Source: Molossus alvarezi
Lineage: Eukaryota; Chordata; Mammalia; Chiroptera; Molossidae
DNA length: 64,000 nt
NCBI GenBank assembly: GCA_037176705.1
Contig: CM073905.1
Span: forward strand, 33,078,986 to 33,142,985
Direction of reading: 5' to 3'
Below, piece by piece: positions 31,630 through 43,215 of the stretch (position 1 is its first letter; every line of letters begins with the position of its first letter). Under the pieces are notes generated by a model. That model did not search any database. It saw only the letters and a program-made list of their open reading frames with translations, and was not told where the DNA came from. Position numbers and translations under genes: made by a program.

Positions 31630-32028
31630 TTGTTTGAACATCAGTATCACTGGAGGAGTTGGTCTAACTTCCCGATGACTGGGCACCACCATCTCTGGGC
31701 TGTGGGACCTCCACACTTTTTTTTTCTTTATCCTCACCCGATGACATTTGTGTATTTATCTTCAGATAGAGCGGGAGGGAGAGAGGGAGGAAGAGAGAGA
31801 GAGAAACATTGATGTGAGAGAGACACATCGACTGGCTGCCACCCACACTACCCAACCTGGGCCAGGGACAAACCGCAACCGAGGTACATGCCCTTAGCGG
31901 GGACCGAACCAGGTCTATCTGGTCCACAGGCTGAGGCTGTAACCGCTGAGCCAAACCGGCCAGGGCGGGACCTCCACACTGCTAATGCACCCTCGTGATT
32001 CCAATGTACCTCGAAGGTGGAAAACCAC
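31630..32028 (+). mobile_element. MER5A-like element split by a Ves SINE
   Basis: 'TTGAACATCAGTATCACTGG' before the SINE and TGATTCCAATGTACCTC plus GGAAAACCACC after it resemble the two ends of MER5A. The SINE fills 31718-31966. The middle is poorly preserved. Confidence 0.5.
31718..31966 (-). mobile_element. Ves SINE, long class (TATCTTCAG type)
   Basis: 'ATCCTCACCCGATGACATTT', TTATCTTCAGATAGAGCGG, head ending CGGCCAGGGC. Perfect 14-bp TSD GGGACCTCCACACT at 31704-31717 and 31967-31980. Confidence 0.96.
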
Positions 32029-32940
32029 CGGGTGCAAGCTTTTCCTTCCCAGTTTCGAGGCTGGCTTCTCCTCCCCTGATGTCTGCTCAGCGTGCCCACT
32101 GCCGGCGGGCAAGAGGCTGGCTCCTCTGCTACCCACGGGCAGAACAGAACAGCGGCGGGTCCATAACCAGGTCCCGTGGTCACCAGGGTTCTCGGCGTGA
32201 GCGCACTGTCGTGTTACACGTGGGAAGCCGAGGCTCAGAGGAGGCCCAGAGGGGCCCCGTAAACTTGTGCAGGTTGCACAGCGAGTGCTGGTGGGGGGGA
32301 CTCTCAGCCCCCTCCCAGAAACTGCTTTTCCCCAAGCTCGGAGGCCCGAAGCCTTCAACCCTTCCCTTGGAGAGCAGTCTGGGTCCTCTTGCGGTTTTGA
32401 TTGTCCGCTGCAGCGGCGCCCAGCAGCCCCCCTAAATTCCTTCCAGCTGTCAGGTAGGCGAGCCCCTTGATAAGGAGTCCCCAGTGTGGGAGAGAAACAT
32501 TCACCAGAGGTACCGGAGAACACCAGGCTCCCTCCCTGGCCTTTCCAAGCATATGGAATATATTGTGGTTGGAGGGAAATATATTTTAAGAATTTCTCCT
32601 GCATCTTTTCAGATACATTCCACCCAGGATTACCACAGGTGTCATGAAAAGCGGGCTTTCGCTCCTTCCCCCCGAGGAGGGGGTGGGATCCGCTCCAAGG
32701 GTGTGGGTCCAGAGCCAGCCTCTGCCCGGGACTGGGGAACGAGCCTGGGACCTGAGCGCTCCAGGTCCCAAGATTTGTTTGCGTCTCTGTTTTCCCTGGT
32801 GGGTGTGTGCTGGCCGGGGTATCAGTGAGAAAGGCAAATATTTATCGAGTCCAATCCCCAACTCGACCTGCTTCCCAGATATTGTTTCCTTGTAACCTAC
32901 GGTGCGTTCATTTGGAGTGTTGCCTGTGGTCTGCCTTCCT
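32029..32940. other. Unassigned; weak MIR scrap
   Basis: A possible reversed MIR core lies at 32210-32310 (CCGAGGCTCAGAGGAGGC, GGTTGCACAGCGAGTGC). A 229-codon minus frame (31915-32604) begins in unassigned sequence and runs into the SINE; not a gene. Confidence 0.4.
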
Positions 32941-32944
32941 CACC

Positions 32945-33035
32945 GGGCCAGCACTTTTCTGGGTTGTTCCTGGGCTTCTAGAAAACCACCTTTCACATAG
33001 CTGGTACTTGATAAATGTTTGATGAACGAACAGGC
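32945..33035 (+). mobile_element. L2 3' end
   Basis: 'CACATAGCTGGTACTTGATA' then AATGTTTGATGAACGAACAG is the L2 terminus. Confidence 0.7.
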
Positions 33036-33044
33036 TGACCTTTC

Positions 33045-33195
33045 CACAGTCATTCTATTACTTAATGTCCACAGCGCCCCGACGGGGTAGGGACTGCTGT
33101 TAACCTCCATTTCATAGGTGAGCAGAATGGAGCCCAGAGAGGTTAAGTAACTGAACCCAGGTCACACAGCCTGTATATGGTAGATCCTAGACACA
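33045..33195 (-). mobile_element. MIR SINE
   Basis: 'AACCTCCATTTCATAGGTGA', 'GCCCAGAGAGGTTAAGTAAC' and CAGGTCACACAGCCTG are reversed MIR. Confidence 0.88.
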
Positions 33196-33639
33196 CGCGT
33201 ACGGGTCTATGTAATGTCATAGCTCAGGTTCTTCACACTCCATGGGACAGACAAGAAAAGTGCTGCAGGAGGTAGGACTTGGGGTGGACGCCCTAGTGCC
33301 CAGTGTATGGCCAAGCCCAGGCTGGGGCCAGAGCTGCTGTGGCGAGCGGGACACGGATGCTGCCTATAAAGAAAGAACTGGTCACTGATGGACAAGATGA
33401 GGCAAGGACAACGCAGTGTGCAAGTGTCGTCACCGAGGGGTGCTCAGGGGACCGTGGGGGCTCATCTGTGCCAGGACCCGGGAAAGCCTCCCCAAAGAGG
33501 CAACACGTCACATCATCATCTTCACCTTCACCGTCATGGTCCTTGTCCTCGAAATCGCAGCGTACGGAGATAGTTCTTTGTCCTGCGTGCCATGCCAAAT
33601 TCTCTGTATTTTAAGACCAAATTCTCAAAAGAAGCCATC

Positions 33640-33725
33640 AGGATATACTTATACTCGTCTTACTATACCCATTTTGTAGGTGAAGAGACCGAGGCTCCGT
33701 GAGGTTACCTAACGTGCTGGTCTCG
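33640..33725 (-). mobile_element. MIR SINE fragment
   Basis: 'CTATACCCATTTTGTAGGTG' and 'GACCGAGGCTCCGTGAGGTT' are the reversed MIR core. Confidence 0.7.
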
Positions 33726-36035
33726 AGACCGGAAAGGGGTGTGTGTGTGGGGGGGTCATCCAGACAAAGCGGAGGAAAAGTGTTGTCTTCGAGGGAATAT
33801 CGTGGCAGATGTCGAGAGGCAAGAGAGGTGGCTCTGCAAGGGAAGCAAGCAGAGGAGTTTAGAAGCTTGACCCCAGGGCGCAGGCCATCAGCTCGGTGAC
33901 CTCTCCAAAGGTGTAGCAGGATCCACCCTCGTGATGGGTCCCACTGGGTGCAACCAGCAGAAGTCGCGAGGCCTCACACGGTTGGGCAGGGAGGCCTGAG
34001 AAGGGCTACTGCCTGGGGCCAGGGTGGGCGGAGTGTGGCTGTACTCAGGCCAGCCCACGTCCTCACACCCGTGCCTCCAGATTGGTCACCCGGGAACCCG
34101 AGCCTGGGTCCCAGCCCCTTCCGGTTCCCTGGTCTTCCCTTCCCCTGGAGAGGCCTCCCCGCTGGAATGATCAAGGGGCTGACCTTCTTTTCCTCACCCC
34201 ACCCTGCAGGGCCTCGTCCTCTGTCCCCTCCCTCTCTCCGTGGCGTTGTCGTGGTCCCTTAATGAAACGCGTCTCTGCAGTGGCCAGCCTAGCTACCTCT
34301 CAGATGTGTGCAGACACCGGACTCCCGTCTCGTCTGGAAGCGTCCCATCCACACCTGGTCCAAGTGGGCAACGAGCCCTGTGGTTTCCTTCGGACGCACC
34401 AGCTAATTTGATTGTGTGATTTTTTAAAAATTGGAGCTGAGTGGACCAGCTGATTTAATGATGGGTTTGATCATGTGACCCATCAGCCCCAAATGACCAC
34501 TTAAAGGACAAGAAATAGCCCGTTGTCCCACAAGACACCTACCAGTGGCCTGTGAGGACTGGCGCGCAGGAGAGCTGGTCCCTCTGCTGCCACCTTCTGC
34601 GTTACAGAAATACCTCCTAGTGCATTTCAACTCCTTGGCGGATCTGTTCACTACATTGTTTGAGTTGTTTTCTTAGTGGCTGCTCTCAGGTGTACAGTAT
34701 AGGTCTTACTCTATGACATTCTTCCTCAGGTCAGTATTAATTTAATCTTGAGAAACTATACAAATTTTACTCCAAGGCAGCTCCATTCACCTCCCCCCCT
34801 CCCCTTTGGACTCGATTCTTTGAACTCTGCTTGTTAGAGGATGCAAAACAAATAATCAGACAGTTGTTGACGTCCGTTGAGTCTTTCTATGAACCAGGCT
34901 CTAGCAAGCACTTCTCGGGGGTGATAGAATTTCGTCTTAGAAACCAAACCAAACCATACAGTAGTACTACAATCATCTCCACCTTGGAGATAGGAAGGGT
35001 CACGTCTTGAAGGGTGTGTCCTTTGCTCAAGGATGTCCCGCTGGGAAGTGGGAGAGATGGAATGCTAACCCATGCAGCGTGCCTCTCAACCATCTTGGAA
35101 GAGAGAAGCAAAGTATCTCCGGTCAGACTGGAAGGCGGCGCATCCAGGTTCACTCTGCGGTGAGACGCGAGAAGATCAGCGTTGAGTCCCAGAGCCTGAA
35201 GGTCAAGGCCACGGCGTCTGCCTCCCCCAGCAGTGTTCGATTCAAGAGTCGATCAACACTCAGCGAGTGCCCACCGTGTCCCCAGGGCTGGGGACAGTGA
35301 TGTCACGGATGCCTTTGTCAGTAGCTCACGTGTACCCCCAACCACTTCTCCCTTAGTCTGCTCCACCCCAGACCCCTGCCCCACGCGTTCATTTGGAGGA
35401 CTGGGATGGTCCAGTCAGGATGCATTAAACATGCAGCCACCTTCTCAGTGAGCCTGAACTAATGGGTCAGTCCAACGGGACTCAGAGGAAATCAATACCT
35501 TTCCCCTGGTCCCTGGGCTTCACCAGGAGCTGGACTCAATTGCTTCCTCCTATTTAACCCTTTCCTGCAACCTTGGCAAGAAAGCTTAGGTGATGACGCA
35601 GTAAACCTTCTTCTTTCTCCTGGAGCAGAAACTGCCTCTGTTTCCTCTCCCCAGAGCTCTAGCTGAGACCACTCTCCCCTCTGCCCCAGCATCGCCCAGA
35701 TATATCTGCTTTGAATCACTGCCTTCGCCTACATCCAGGGAACAAGGATTCCCCTTTAACAAAAGGCAGAACTTGACTTCGGCGCTGATTCAAATCTTGG
35801 AGTAATTCCTTCCCTCCTTACTCACTCGAGTCGAGTGGAAGTCAATAAATAGAATGCTGAGGAAGGTGTTGATGGCTCTGACCACCCCCCCACCAAGGAC
35901 TCTTCACACACCCCATCATCTCCCCCACGAGACAGATCTGTGTCATTTAACCTGCTCTCAGAATTTGAAAGCACTTTCTTTTTTGGCTCTCAGACCATTT
36001 TTTCAATTATGATCAAACAGATCCCACTAATCTCT
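33726..36035. other. Unassigned sequence, 2.3 kb; weak MIR
   Basis: A poorly preserved reversed MIR may occupy 34885-35075 ('CATCTCCACCTTGGAGATAG', 'TTTGCTCAAGGATGTCCCGC'). No repeat or gene is recognisable elsewhere; frames are short and two-stranded. Confidence 0.4.
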
Positions 36036-36039
36036 TTTA

Positions 36040-36115
36040 AAAGCGAGTACGTGACTGAGCCAGGATTCGAACACAAGTTGTCTGACTTCAGAGCCCAACT
36101 TGCGTCTTGCTGGTA
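36040..36115 (-). mobile_element. MIR SINE 5' part
   Basis: 'GACTGAGCCAGGATTCGAAC' and 'TTGTCTGACTTCAGAGCCCA' are the reversed MIR tRNA-related half. Confidence 0.65.
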
Positions 36116-36369
36116 CCCATTACAGCCCATCACAGGGCCCCAGGGCCTGCTCCTGAGTGACGTTGATGACTGGGCTGCCGAGCCCACCCGTCCGCAGGAA
36201 GACCCTGGCACTTCACAGAGGGACAGAGCGAGGCGAGAGGGAAGAAATCGGAGCCGAAGCATCCCGAGGTGGACGGAGCAGGAATGGAGGTGGATGCCTC
36301 TTCTCCCCACACTTGCCATTTTCCACACACACGTGCTCTGAGGACATTCTCGGCGCACACGTCCTGGCT

Positions 36370-36640
36370 GAGTTTGACATCTGAATTAATCAGGGCGTAG
36401 GTTCAATTACTGCTACGAAGATCCAAACTGATAGTAACCTCAAGGAGAGTTTATTTCTCTCTCTCACTCGCTCCATGTATAAGCCACCTGGGCTTCAATG
36501 GCTCCTCTGGGCAGTCATGCACTCAGGTGTGTTCTACCTCTTCACGTCCTATTGGTCTGAACGCAGTCACATGACCACAGCTCGCTGCAAGGGAGGCCGG
36601 GAAATGTAGTCTTTCGCTGAGTGACCATAAACCTAGCTAA
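36370..36640 (-). mobile_element. Ancient MaLR/ERVL-class LTR fragment
   Basis: 'CCTATTGGTCTGAACGCAGT', 'CACATGACCACAGCTCGCTG' and 'GGAGGCCGGGAAATGTAGTC' are the reverse complement of the motif seen in sense at 41020 ('TACATTTCCCAGTCTCCCTT', GCAGCTGTTTGTGGCCATG). Same family, opposite strand. Confidence 0.5.
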
Positions 36641-36661
36641 AATTTGGGGGAATCCCTTACT

Positions 36662-36687
36662 AAAAACAAACAAACAAACAAACAAAA
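36662..36687 (+). repeat. (CAAA)n simple repeat
   Basis: AAAACAAACAAACAAACAAA pattern. Its position right after the LTR fragment could be an insertion tail, but no SINE precedes it. Confidence 0.85.
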
Positions 36688-36829
36688 AGCGCCATTTTTA
36701 TCACAGTAGTTGGCAGTGACATATTTTATACACACTCCTGTGTCTGTGTATCTGAATATCTCATATACTCACTACCTCAGATAATCACATGATACCTATT
36801 TTGCTGTGATTGTTTCCCCCAGATATTCT

Positions 36830-36905
36830 GTATCAGTCAGGTCCCCGCAGGGAAGGCTTGACACACTCAAACAAGTCACGGAGGACAGTTTAATAAATAA
36901 ACAAC
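36830..36905 (+). mobile_element. Ancient interspersed repeat, unnamed
   Basis: TATCAGTCAGGTCCCCGCAG followed by GACACACTCAAA and 'GGAGGACAGTTTAATAAATA' parallels 42470-42560 (AGTCAGTCAGGTTCCCAGGA ... GGGAGCTTAACGAAGAGACT). A shared old family that I cannot name. Confidence 0.4.
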
Positions 36906-36908
36906 ATA

Positions 36909-37107
36909 GCCCGGCCGGTGTGGCTCAGTGGTTGAGTGTCGACCATGCACCAAGAGGTCGCCGATTCGATTCCCTGTCAGGGCACATGCCCAGGTTGTGG
37001 GCCCGATTCCCAGTGGGGGGCATGCAGGAGGCAGCCAATCGATGTTCTCTCTCATCAATGTTTCTCTCTCTCTCCCTCTCAAATCAATTAAACAAAAAAT
37101 TAAAAAT
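36909..37107 (+). mobile_element. Ves SINE, short class
   Basis: Head GCCCGGCCGGTGTGGCTCAG, A box TGGCTCAGTGGTTGAGTG, tail CAAATCAATTAAACAAAAAA. A possible TSD (AATAAATAA core) is obscured by A-rich flanks. Confidence 0.93.
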
Positions 37108-37399
37108 AAAATAAATAAATGATGTAGATGATGTGGGCTGGCTACAATACTTCAGGGTTGGCAACAGTGGTGTGTCAGCCCGTGTTCACTCAGGCAGGTG
37201 GAGCCGCACCGACTTCTATAGCATGTCTGTGTCTGCCTGTCGCCTGCCTATAGCTGTATGTACATTATAGAGGAAGAATGCATGTGTCCTGTGTAAGTGA
37301 CGTCATCATTATTTCGTCCACTCTTTCTTCGTGCCTGCTTTCCGCCGGGAGTGAACAGGAGACGGATTGCTTTGAAACTGAACACACATCTCCACGTCT

Positions 37400-37580
37400 T
37401 TTCCCACCCCTTAGTGATGTGACCTTGCAGTAGCCACTTAACCTCTCCGAGGAGCACCACGCTGGTCAAGTGGGGATACCATCACCTGCCCCGATTCTTC
37501 TGAGAGCCCCGATGGGGCAGAGCTGACACGAAAGGCTGGAAGTGGTTTCTCAGGGTGCAGGACACTCTACAAAGTGAACA
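37400..37580 (+). mobile_element. MIR SINE
   Basis: 'TTAGTGATGTGACCTTGCAG', 'CCACTTAACCTCTCCGAGGA' and 'GGTCAAGTGGGGATACCATC' are sense MIR. Confidence 0.75.
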
Positions 37581-37689
37581 CGTACATGGTGAAACCCAAC
37601 TGGGAATTCGTAATCCAACACATCTGAGCTCTCTCCTCTGCGAAGTCATAGCAGCGTCTGCGGAGTCAGCTTAGCCTGGCCCTCCTCCA

Positions 37690-38150
37690 AGGCTGTCATA
37701 GAAATGTCCTCACTGTGCCCTTCAAACCTGATCCACTCCGGGCCTTCTTTCCAGCTTCATCAGTTCTTCCCGTGCTGATCACCCTCCAGCCACCACGGCC
37801 TTCTTCCCACCCCTGACAAGCTGTGCTCATTCCCACGTCTGTTCTGTAGCTCACCTCTCCACATGATGGACTCTTATGTATGATGCAGGTCTCCACTTAA
37901 ATGTCACCTCCTCAGAGAGGTAGTCCAGGACCACTCTGTCTACAGTTCTCCCTGTGACACTCCCGCACCTACACCTTCTTACATTATTTTAATAGGACTC
38001 ATCACTCTGAATTCCTTATTCACTTATATATGCGTTTGCCTTTATAGTCCACCCTCTAGGATGTACAGTCAAGGAGAGCAGAAACTTTGTTGCAAGGATA
38101 GCATCTGGAATGTGTTAGGTATTCAAATATTTATTAAATAAATGATTCAG
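37690..38150 (+). mobile_element. L2 LINE 3' end, about 460 bp
   Basis: The best-preserved L2 here: 'TCTCCACTTAAATGTCACCT', 'CCTCAGAGAGGTAGTCCAGG', 'TGCGTTTGCCTTTATAGTCC', then 'GTGTTAGGTATTCAAATATT'. It ends with TATTAAATAAATGATTCAG. Confidence 0.85.
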
Positions 38151-38284
38151 AAGAGCATGCCTGGGGTGGGCAAGCTCTGAATTATTGGTTGGTGGGGATG
38201 ACGAGTACCTATATAAGGGATCCCCACCTAACTACCCTGGCAGAGACTGATAAATATCTCTCAATGCCCCTTTCCCCTTTCTTC

Positions 38285-38698
38285 TGTAATTTTAGCTAGA
38301 AACTTGGCTAATTAGAACAAAGATTGCATTTCTCAGCCAGTCTTGCAGCTAGGTATGGCAACATGATTAAGTCAAAGCAGAAACAATGTGTGCTTCTCAA
38401 GATAATGCCCTTGAAAGGAAGAGGCACACCTGCCCCTTCCAGCTTCACCCTTCTCAGAAAGAAGTCTGGAATGCAGACTTGATGTCAGGAGCTGTGGCAG
38501 CCATCCTGTATCACATGGACCTTTTATGTTAAGGAGGACACAAGATAGAGGGAAGCTGGTCCCTGCCATGGGTGAGCCACTAAGCCCTTGACCATCTACC
38601 CAGATTTCTACCTGCATGAAAAATAAACTTTTATCACGTTCCAGCCGCTATATTTAGAGGTCTCTGTTAAAGTGGGTTCATCTTTATCTTAACTGATA
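38285..38698 (+). mobile_element. Ancient LTR (MaLR/ERVL-class)
   Basis: 'TTGCATTTCTCAGCCAGTCT', 'TGCAGCTAGGTATGGCAACA', TGGAATGCAGACTTGATG, a poly-A signal in GAAAAATAAACTTTTATCAC and end TCTTAACTGATA. The poly-A signal near the 3' end fits an LTR. Three related copies occur at 36370, 41020 and 58300. Confidence 0.6.
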
Positions 38699-40079
38699 TC
38701 TCTACTTTCTCTACAGTTTCATAGTCTAATCATTGATGTTGCTTGAAACTACTCCCCACCGCTTTCTCCAATCTGTTTGGTCACAGTCCTAACAACCGTT
38801 GAAAAGACCTCACTTTTGGAAAATGAATTCAAGAGAAACAACCATTCCCCCTCATCTCGCTCAACTTCTGACATAGACAAATGTTTATTGAGGTTTGGTT
38901 CTTCCTGGGATTTTGAACCAGTCTCTCCTCCCAGTTATCTGAGATCCCCCCTTTGAAGCAAGTGCATTGGTTTCTGGTTTGCTACCTTTCAGTAATAATT
39001 TATCTTCTCTGGGAAATTCAGGAAATGGAATCTGTGGATGCTTTCTAATCCGAGAGGGAGAACTTGTTTTTTTTTTTCCTTCCAACTTTCAAGCCCCATC
39101 AGAAAAGACAGCATCTAAATTTAAACCGGAACTTGAAACCTCTGTGCCTCTTGGGGGCGGGAGGGTTTTGATAACTCTGGCAAACGTTTTGTTGGAACAA
39201 GGTTCAAATTTTCTTTAGTGGGGTTGATTCACTTATTCATCTTTTTTGTCTTTAAAAGCGAACACATATATTTTCCACAGGGACTCCTAGCAGCTAAAGC
39301 AGAATCATTCTCTTTGCATAACCCTGGTTTTGTTACAGAGGGTGCGTTGCTCAGATGTAATTTCTCTGGGGAAACAGAGCCTGTGATGGACGTGTTCACT
39401 GTTTCAGGGTGGACAACAAGGCTGCCGCAAAGGAGTTTGGGAGTCTTAGACTCCTATGCCAATTCTTTAGTGGGAACATGCCACATACTATGCACTGTGG
39501 CACATACGTGGATTTACCAGGATGCCAAACTCACTCCCATAAGCCCCTGCCCATGCCGGGAAAGGCCCGGCAGTGTGAGGCCATAAGCTTTGTAAAATTT
39601 GCACAAGGAAGGGTTAAGGCCCTTTTCTCTTTCTAGTCCAGCTTCCTGTCCACTACCCTTTCCCTTGTAACCTCAGACATTTTTGAGATCCATCTAAGAG
39701 GAAGTTGAATTGGGAATATGTTTCGTTTGGGTTTAATGGTATATTTTTCTGTGGTTTGCAGTTATTCTGCGTGTAATTATTGCTTGGGTTGTCTTAGTGG
39801 CTTCCAGAAATATGCCTACTACCCAGTTTGTGGCGTGATCATGTCCTGTATCACCTGACCCCCCAAATATGTGAGGAGTAGAGGAAAAATCTTGCTAGAG
39901 GAAAGATTGCATCATCTAGAGGGACTAACATTAAAAAAATAATTGTTTATATCAAGAGACAGAGCATGCAGACCCCAAAATGTAAGGGGAACACTCTACA
40001 GTGGGGAAAGCAGTTCGTTAAGAAAAATACTATGTTATTTTAATGGATTTTGTACCATTTCTATTTGTCAGCTTTTGAA
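38699..40079. other. Unassigned, repeat-poor
   Basis: 38860-39220 is repeat-free with balanced composition ('TTTCAGTAATAATTTATCTT', a GATA-like AGATAA on the other strand). No coding evidence. 39860-40080 may be the inner part of the hAT element that follows. Confidence 0.4.
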
Positions 40080-40222
40080 AATTTGTTGTGCTCTCTTGTC
40101 TCATGCTAAATAAATACTCAGCTTTATACTTAATTGTGCATTTGTAATCTTATTTTATTTTACTTAAATGGGCCCCCTGAATAGGATAAACTTCAGGCCC
40201 CACAAACCCTGAATCGGCTCTG
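40080..40222 (-). mobile_element. hAT MITE terminal part
   Basis: The minus strand starts CAGAGCCGATTCAGGGTTTG, then TGGGGCCTGAAGTTTATCC and GGGGGCCCATTTAAG. CAGRGCCG is a hAT-type terminus. A second copy in the opposite orientation lies at 54830-54975. Confidence 0.55.
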
Positions 40223-40319
40223 ACTATGGAGTGGGCACAGTGGGACACATTCTCAAGCATTGTATTCATTAGAGTTTTCTAGCAGAATGGACAGATATTT
40301 AAAGAATTCTTCATACCAA

Positions 40320-40529
40320 GAATTGGTAAGCAGTGGTCTGTGGAACAAATGTGGCCCGTTGCCTGTTGGAAATAAAGTTTTATTGGAACAAGGCTGTGTT
40401 CACTTGTTTGCACATGGTCGTTGCCACACTACAAAGGCAGCGCTGACTTGAATAGTTGCACCCAAACCTCTGGCATGCAAAACTTAAAACATTGGCTGTC
40501 TGGCCCCCTACAAAGAAAGCTGACCCCTG
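40320..40529 (+). mobile_element. hAT MITE remnant ('GGCAAACT' family)
   Basis: 'TGGAAATAAAGTTTTATTGG', AACAAGGCTGTGTTCACTTG, 'GGCTGTCTGGCCCCCTACAA' and end AAGAAAGCTGACCCCTG. Better preserved than the relative at 23426-23640; same strand. Confidence 0.78.
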
Positions 40530-40664
40530 TTCCATACCATGGACCCTGACAGAGGCCTGGGCAGGCCATGCCCCGAGAGGCCTGATCAGTGTTTTGTCAA
40601 TGGAGCTGTCAGGAAGTCATGAGACTCTCAGGGACCACACCCGAGCCAGGAAATGTCCATGAGA

Positions 40665-40880
40665 ACCATTCTTTCCAACTGAGCCTTGGTTATATTTCTC
40701 TTCTCCTGCTCAAATACTTCTGATGGCTCCCCAGTGCCCACAGGACTCTCTAGCCAGGCATCCACTCTTCTTCTGTGATCCGGATGTACCCCATCTCTCC
40801 CATATCCCCCCACCCCCACCCTCCTACATATCCTCTCTTCTAGCCATGTGCCCACTGTGTCTGGTTCTCCTGTGTCCATT
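40665..40880 (+). mobile_element. L2 LINE, region upstream of the 3' end
   Basis: 'CTCCTGCTCAAATACTTCTG', ATGGCTCCCCAGTGCCCACA and 'AGCCAGGCATCCACTCTTCT' match the L2 ORF2/3' transition. Confidence 0.7.
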
Positions 40881-41019
40881 GACCAGAGGAAGAAAGCTGG
40901 GGAGTTAGGATCAAACTCTGCACTGCTTGGCTCCAAACGGCACAGGTCTCGCCATGGCATTAGACTGTTCCACCGGCGTAGCATTAGCTCTAGAATTCCA
41001 AGTTGCAGCTAGGGACATG

Positions 41020-41370
41020 GTCATCCAGGTAAAGACTACATTTCCCAGTCTCCCTTGCAGCTGTTTGTGGCCATGTGACTGAATTCTGGCCAATGGGATG
41101 TGAGAAGCAGTAAAATGTACAACTTCCTGGCTTGTGTTGTCAAGTGCAGGGATGAGTCCTCCACCTTCTCTTTCTTCCTGCCCCCTGGCTGAGTGAGCAG
41201 CAGCCTCCTTCCACGGCAGTGGGAGAGCCTCGATGGAACACGGCAGAGACACTCAAAGCAAAGAGCTTGGGTCTCTCACTCTGTGAAGCCACCACAACTC
41301 CCCTGGACCACGTACGCCCAAGACTTGTTGCAGAGGAAAGAAATCAACCTCTGTCTTGTTTAAGCTCCAT
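41020..41370 (+). mobile_element. Ancient LTR (MaLR/ERVL-class)
   Basis: 'TACATTTCCCAGTCTCCCTT', 'GGCCATGTGACTGAATTCTG', 'GGCCAATGGGATGTGAGAAG', 'GAGCTTGGGTCTCTCACTCT' and 'CTCTGTCTTGTTTAAGCTCC'. Related to 38285-38698 and 58300-58931; the poly-A signal here is decayed. Confidence 0.6.
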
Positions 41371-42465
41371 TTAGTTTGGCCTTCACTAAAGAGGCTAAAC
41401 CTTGATCCTGGCTAGTGAACAACCCCTCCCACCACCAGCACGTCGATCAATTTCTATGGCTTTTTCTTCTGAGGTGGGTGTAGCAAGTGGCTGGTGGGCC
41501 AGTGTCATGGGCTGGTGAACCTTTGAAGTTACTCTCAATACAAGGAAGCAGACACCCCCCAGCTCCACCAAGTGCCATCAGCCTTCACGGAGGAGCCACG
41601 GCCACCTTCTCGGGTCACAGATCCCGAGCTCGGAGCAGCTGTCTTGGGAACACATCCGTTTGTCTGGGACCCATTCCTCTGGCCAGGACCATGTTACAGG
41701 AACACAAACACGGCGGACTGTTTCCATAGCAACTTCACGCTTTGCAGGAAGGAAGTTGGAACTTGGACAAGGGGCAGGTTCTCCCCTAGAGGAAGGCAGC
41801 GGGCTGTTTGGGGCCCTTCGCGGAGTGGATTAGGTTGGCTACTTCTCAGCTGGCATTCATAAGTGTCATGCCTCACGGACTCTGTCCGCCTCTACTTGGC
41901 CGGCCCGGGGCCCTCCTTCCTCCCTCGTATCGGTCAAGAACAGCAGTAAACGGTGTTTTGCGGAAAGGTTGGACTACCACAAAATACTTTTCCAACTCCG
42001 GGGTTGCACTGCCTAACATTCCATCAGCAAGAAATGAATAACTTTGGCTTCAGCCTAACCCTCTTCCTCCCCAGTCCTCGTTTATGGGGAAAGAACAGCT
42101 GGCCCTAGAAAAATAATTGGAGCTACAATTTACGTTGACTGGGTTTCGACTTCTAAATTCTGCACAGTGCTTGCTGGAGAAAGCCAAGAACAGGGTCACC
42201 CCTGTTCCCCCAGCAGAGTTTGGGGATGGGGATGCCTTTGAGAGCAGCATCATGTGGGCAGCTCGTTGGCGTCCATCTCAGGGGGACACGAACTACCAGG
42301 TCCGTCTTCCCAGAGAGGCAAGTCCCTCTTCTTGTTCCAGCCCCAGAAATCCGGGGACCATCTTTGCTATCACATTTAAAGACGGGGTTGATTGAGGCTC
42401 CTGAATGTGTCCATCACATGGTTTGGCTTATAACTTGGTTTGGCCATAAAGTTTGCTGAATGACC
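41371..42465. other. Unassigned; contains an RFX X-box
   Basis: 41680-42130 is repeat-free. It holds a perfect X-box at 41720-41733 and AT-rich 'CAAGAAATGAATAACTTTGG'. No gene seen. Confidence 0.4.
41720..41733 (+). promoter_or_regulatory. RFX X-box motif
   Basis: GTTTCCATAGCAAC matches the RFX consensus RYYNYYATRRNRAC at all 14 positions. RFX factors drive ciliary and MHC-II genes, but no such gene is in view; function is inference. Confidence 0.5.
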
Positions 42466-42469
42466 AAGA

Positions 42470-42720
42470 AGTCAGTCAGGTTCCCAGGAGGCAACGATGG
42501 TGCCACAAATTGGGTAATTTGCAGGGAGCTTAACGAAGAGACTGTTTCTAAAGGTGAGGGCAGGGTGCAGAGATACTCTAGGGAGCGGGGTATCGTTCAG
42601 AGCCAGTTGGGGATGGGGTTCCTGGGCTTAAAGGGATGACAGGAAGTAGCAGTTGTTGGAACTCTGAAGGAGAAACTCACATGGGGACAGCTGCTTTGGG
42701 AGGAGTTGTGACCTTTGGTT
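42470..42720 (+). mobile_element. Ancient interspersed repeat, unnamed
   Basis: 'AGTCAGTCAGGTTCCCAGGA', 'AAATTGGGTAATTTGCAGGG', 'GAAGAGACTGTTTCTAAAGG' form a recognisable old mammalian repeat motif shared in part with 36830. Class not determined. Confidence 0.4.
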
Positions 42721-43084
42721 GAGGTCACCTCCAGGCCAAGGCAAATACGTACCCCAGAGTGAATGAGTCAGTACTACAACCTGACTCTCCTTCTACCTTC
42801 CTGCCTCCCGCTGGGGCTTCCCATTGGCTCCACCCAACTGGAGGCCGGCGAGCGTGGGAGCCCACTGGCATGGTCCCCACAATGTCACCTCCCAGGCACA
42901 GAGCAGGATGGGGCAGCGTGGAGAGTGGCCCCAGGCGCATGGGAAACATCTTCTCCAATAGATATGAGCAATGCCCAAGATAATCAGAACTAGAAATGCC
43001 TGACATTCATCAGAACCCCTCCCGAGGTGACATTATGTTCAGGGGTGGAAATGAATGAGAACAGTAACAGGTAACAGTCACTGC

Positions 43085-43215
43085 ACCGGACCCTGGACAA
43101 ATACCGTTGAATGTTCACAACAAGCCAACGAGGTGAGCACGCTCCTTGCCCCTTTTACAGAACAGCAAGCAGGGCGTGAGGAGATGAGGTGGTCCACGGT
43201 CACCGCCCTCCGCTG
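43085..43215 (-). mobile_element. MIR SINE, diverged
   Basis: 'TGAATGTTCACAACAAGCCA', ACGAGGTGAGCACGCTCC, 'CTTTTACAGAACAGCAAGCA' are reversed MIR. Confidence 0.6.

Noticed and set aside
31915..32604. 229-codon minus-strand open frame
   Set aside because: Runs into a Ves SINE head at its C-terminus; no recognisable domain.
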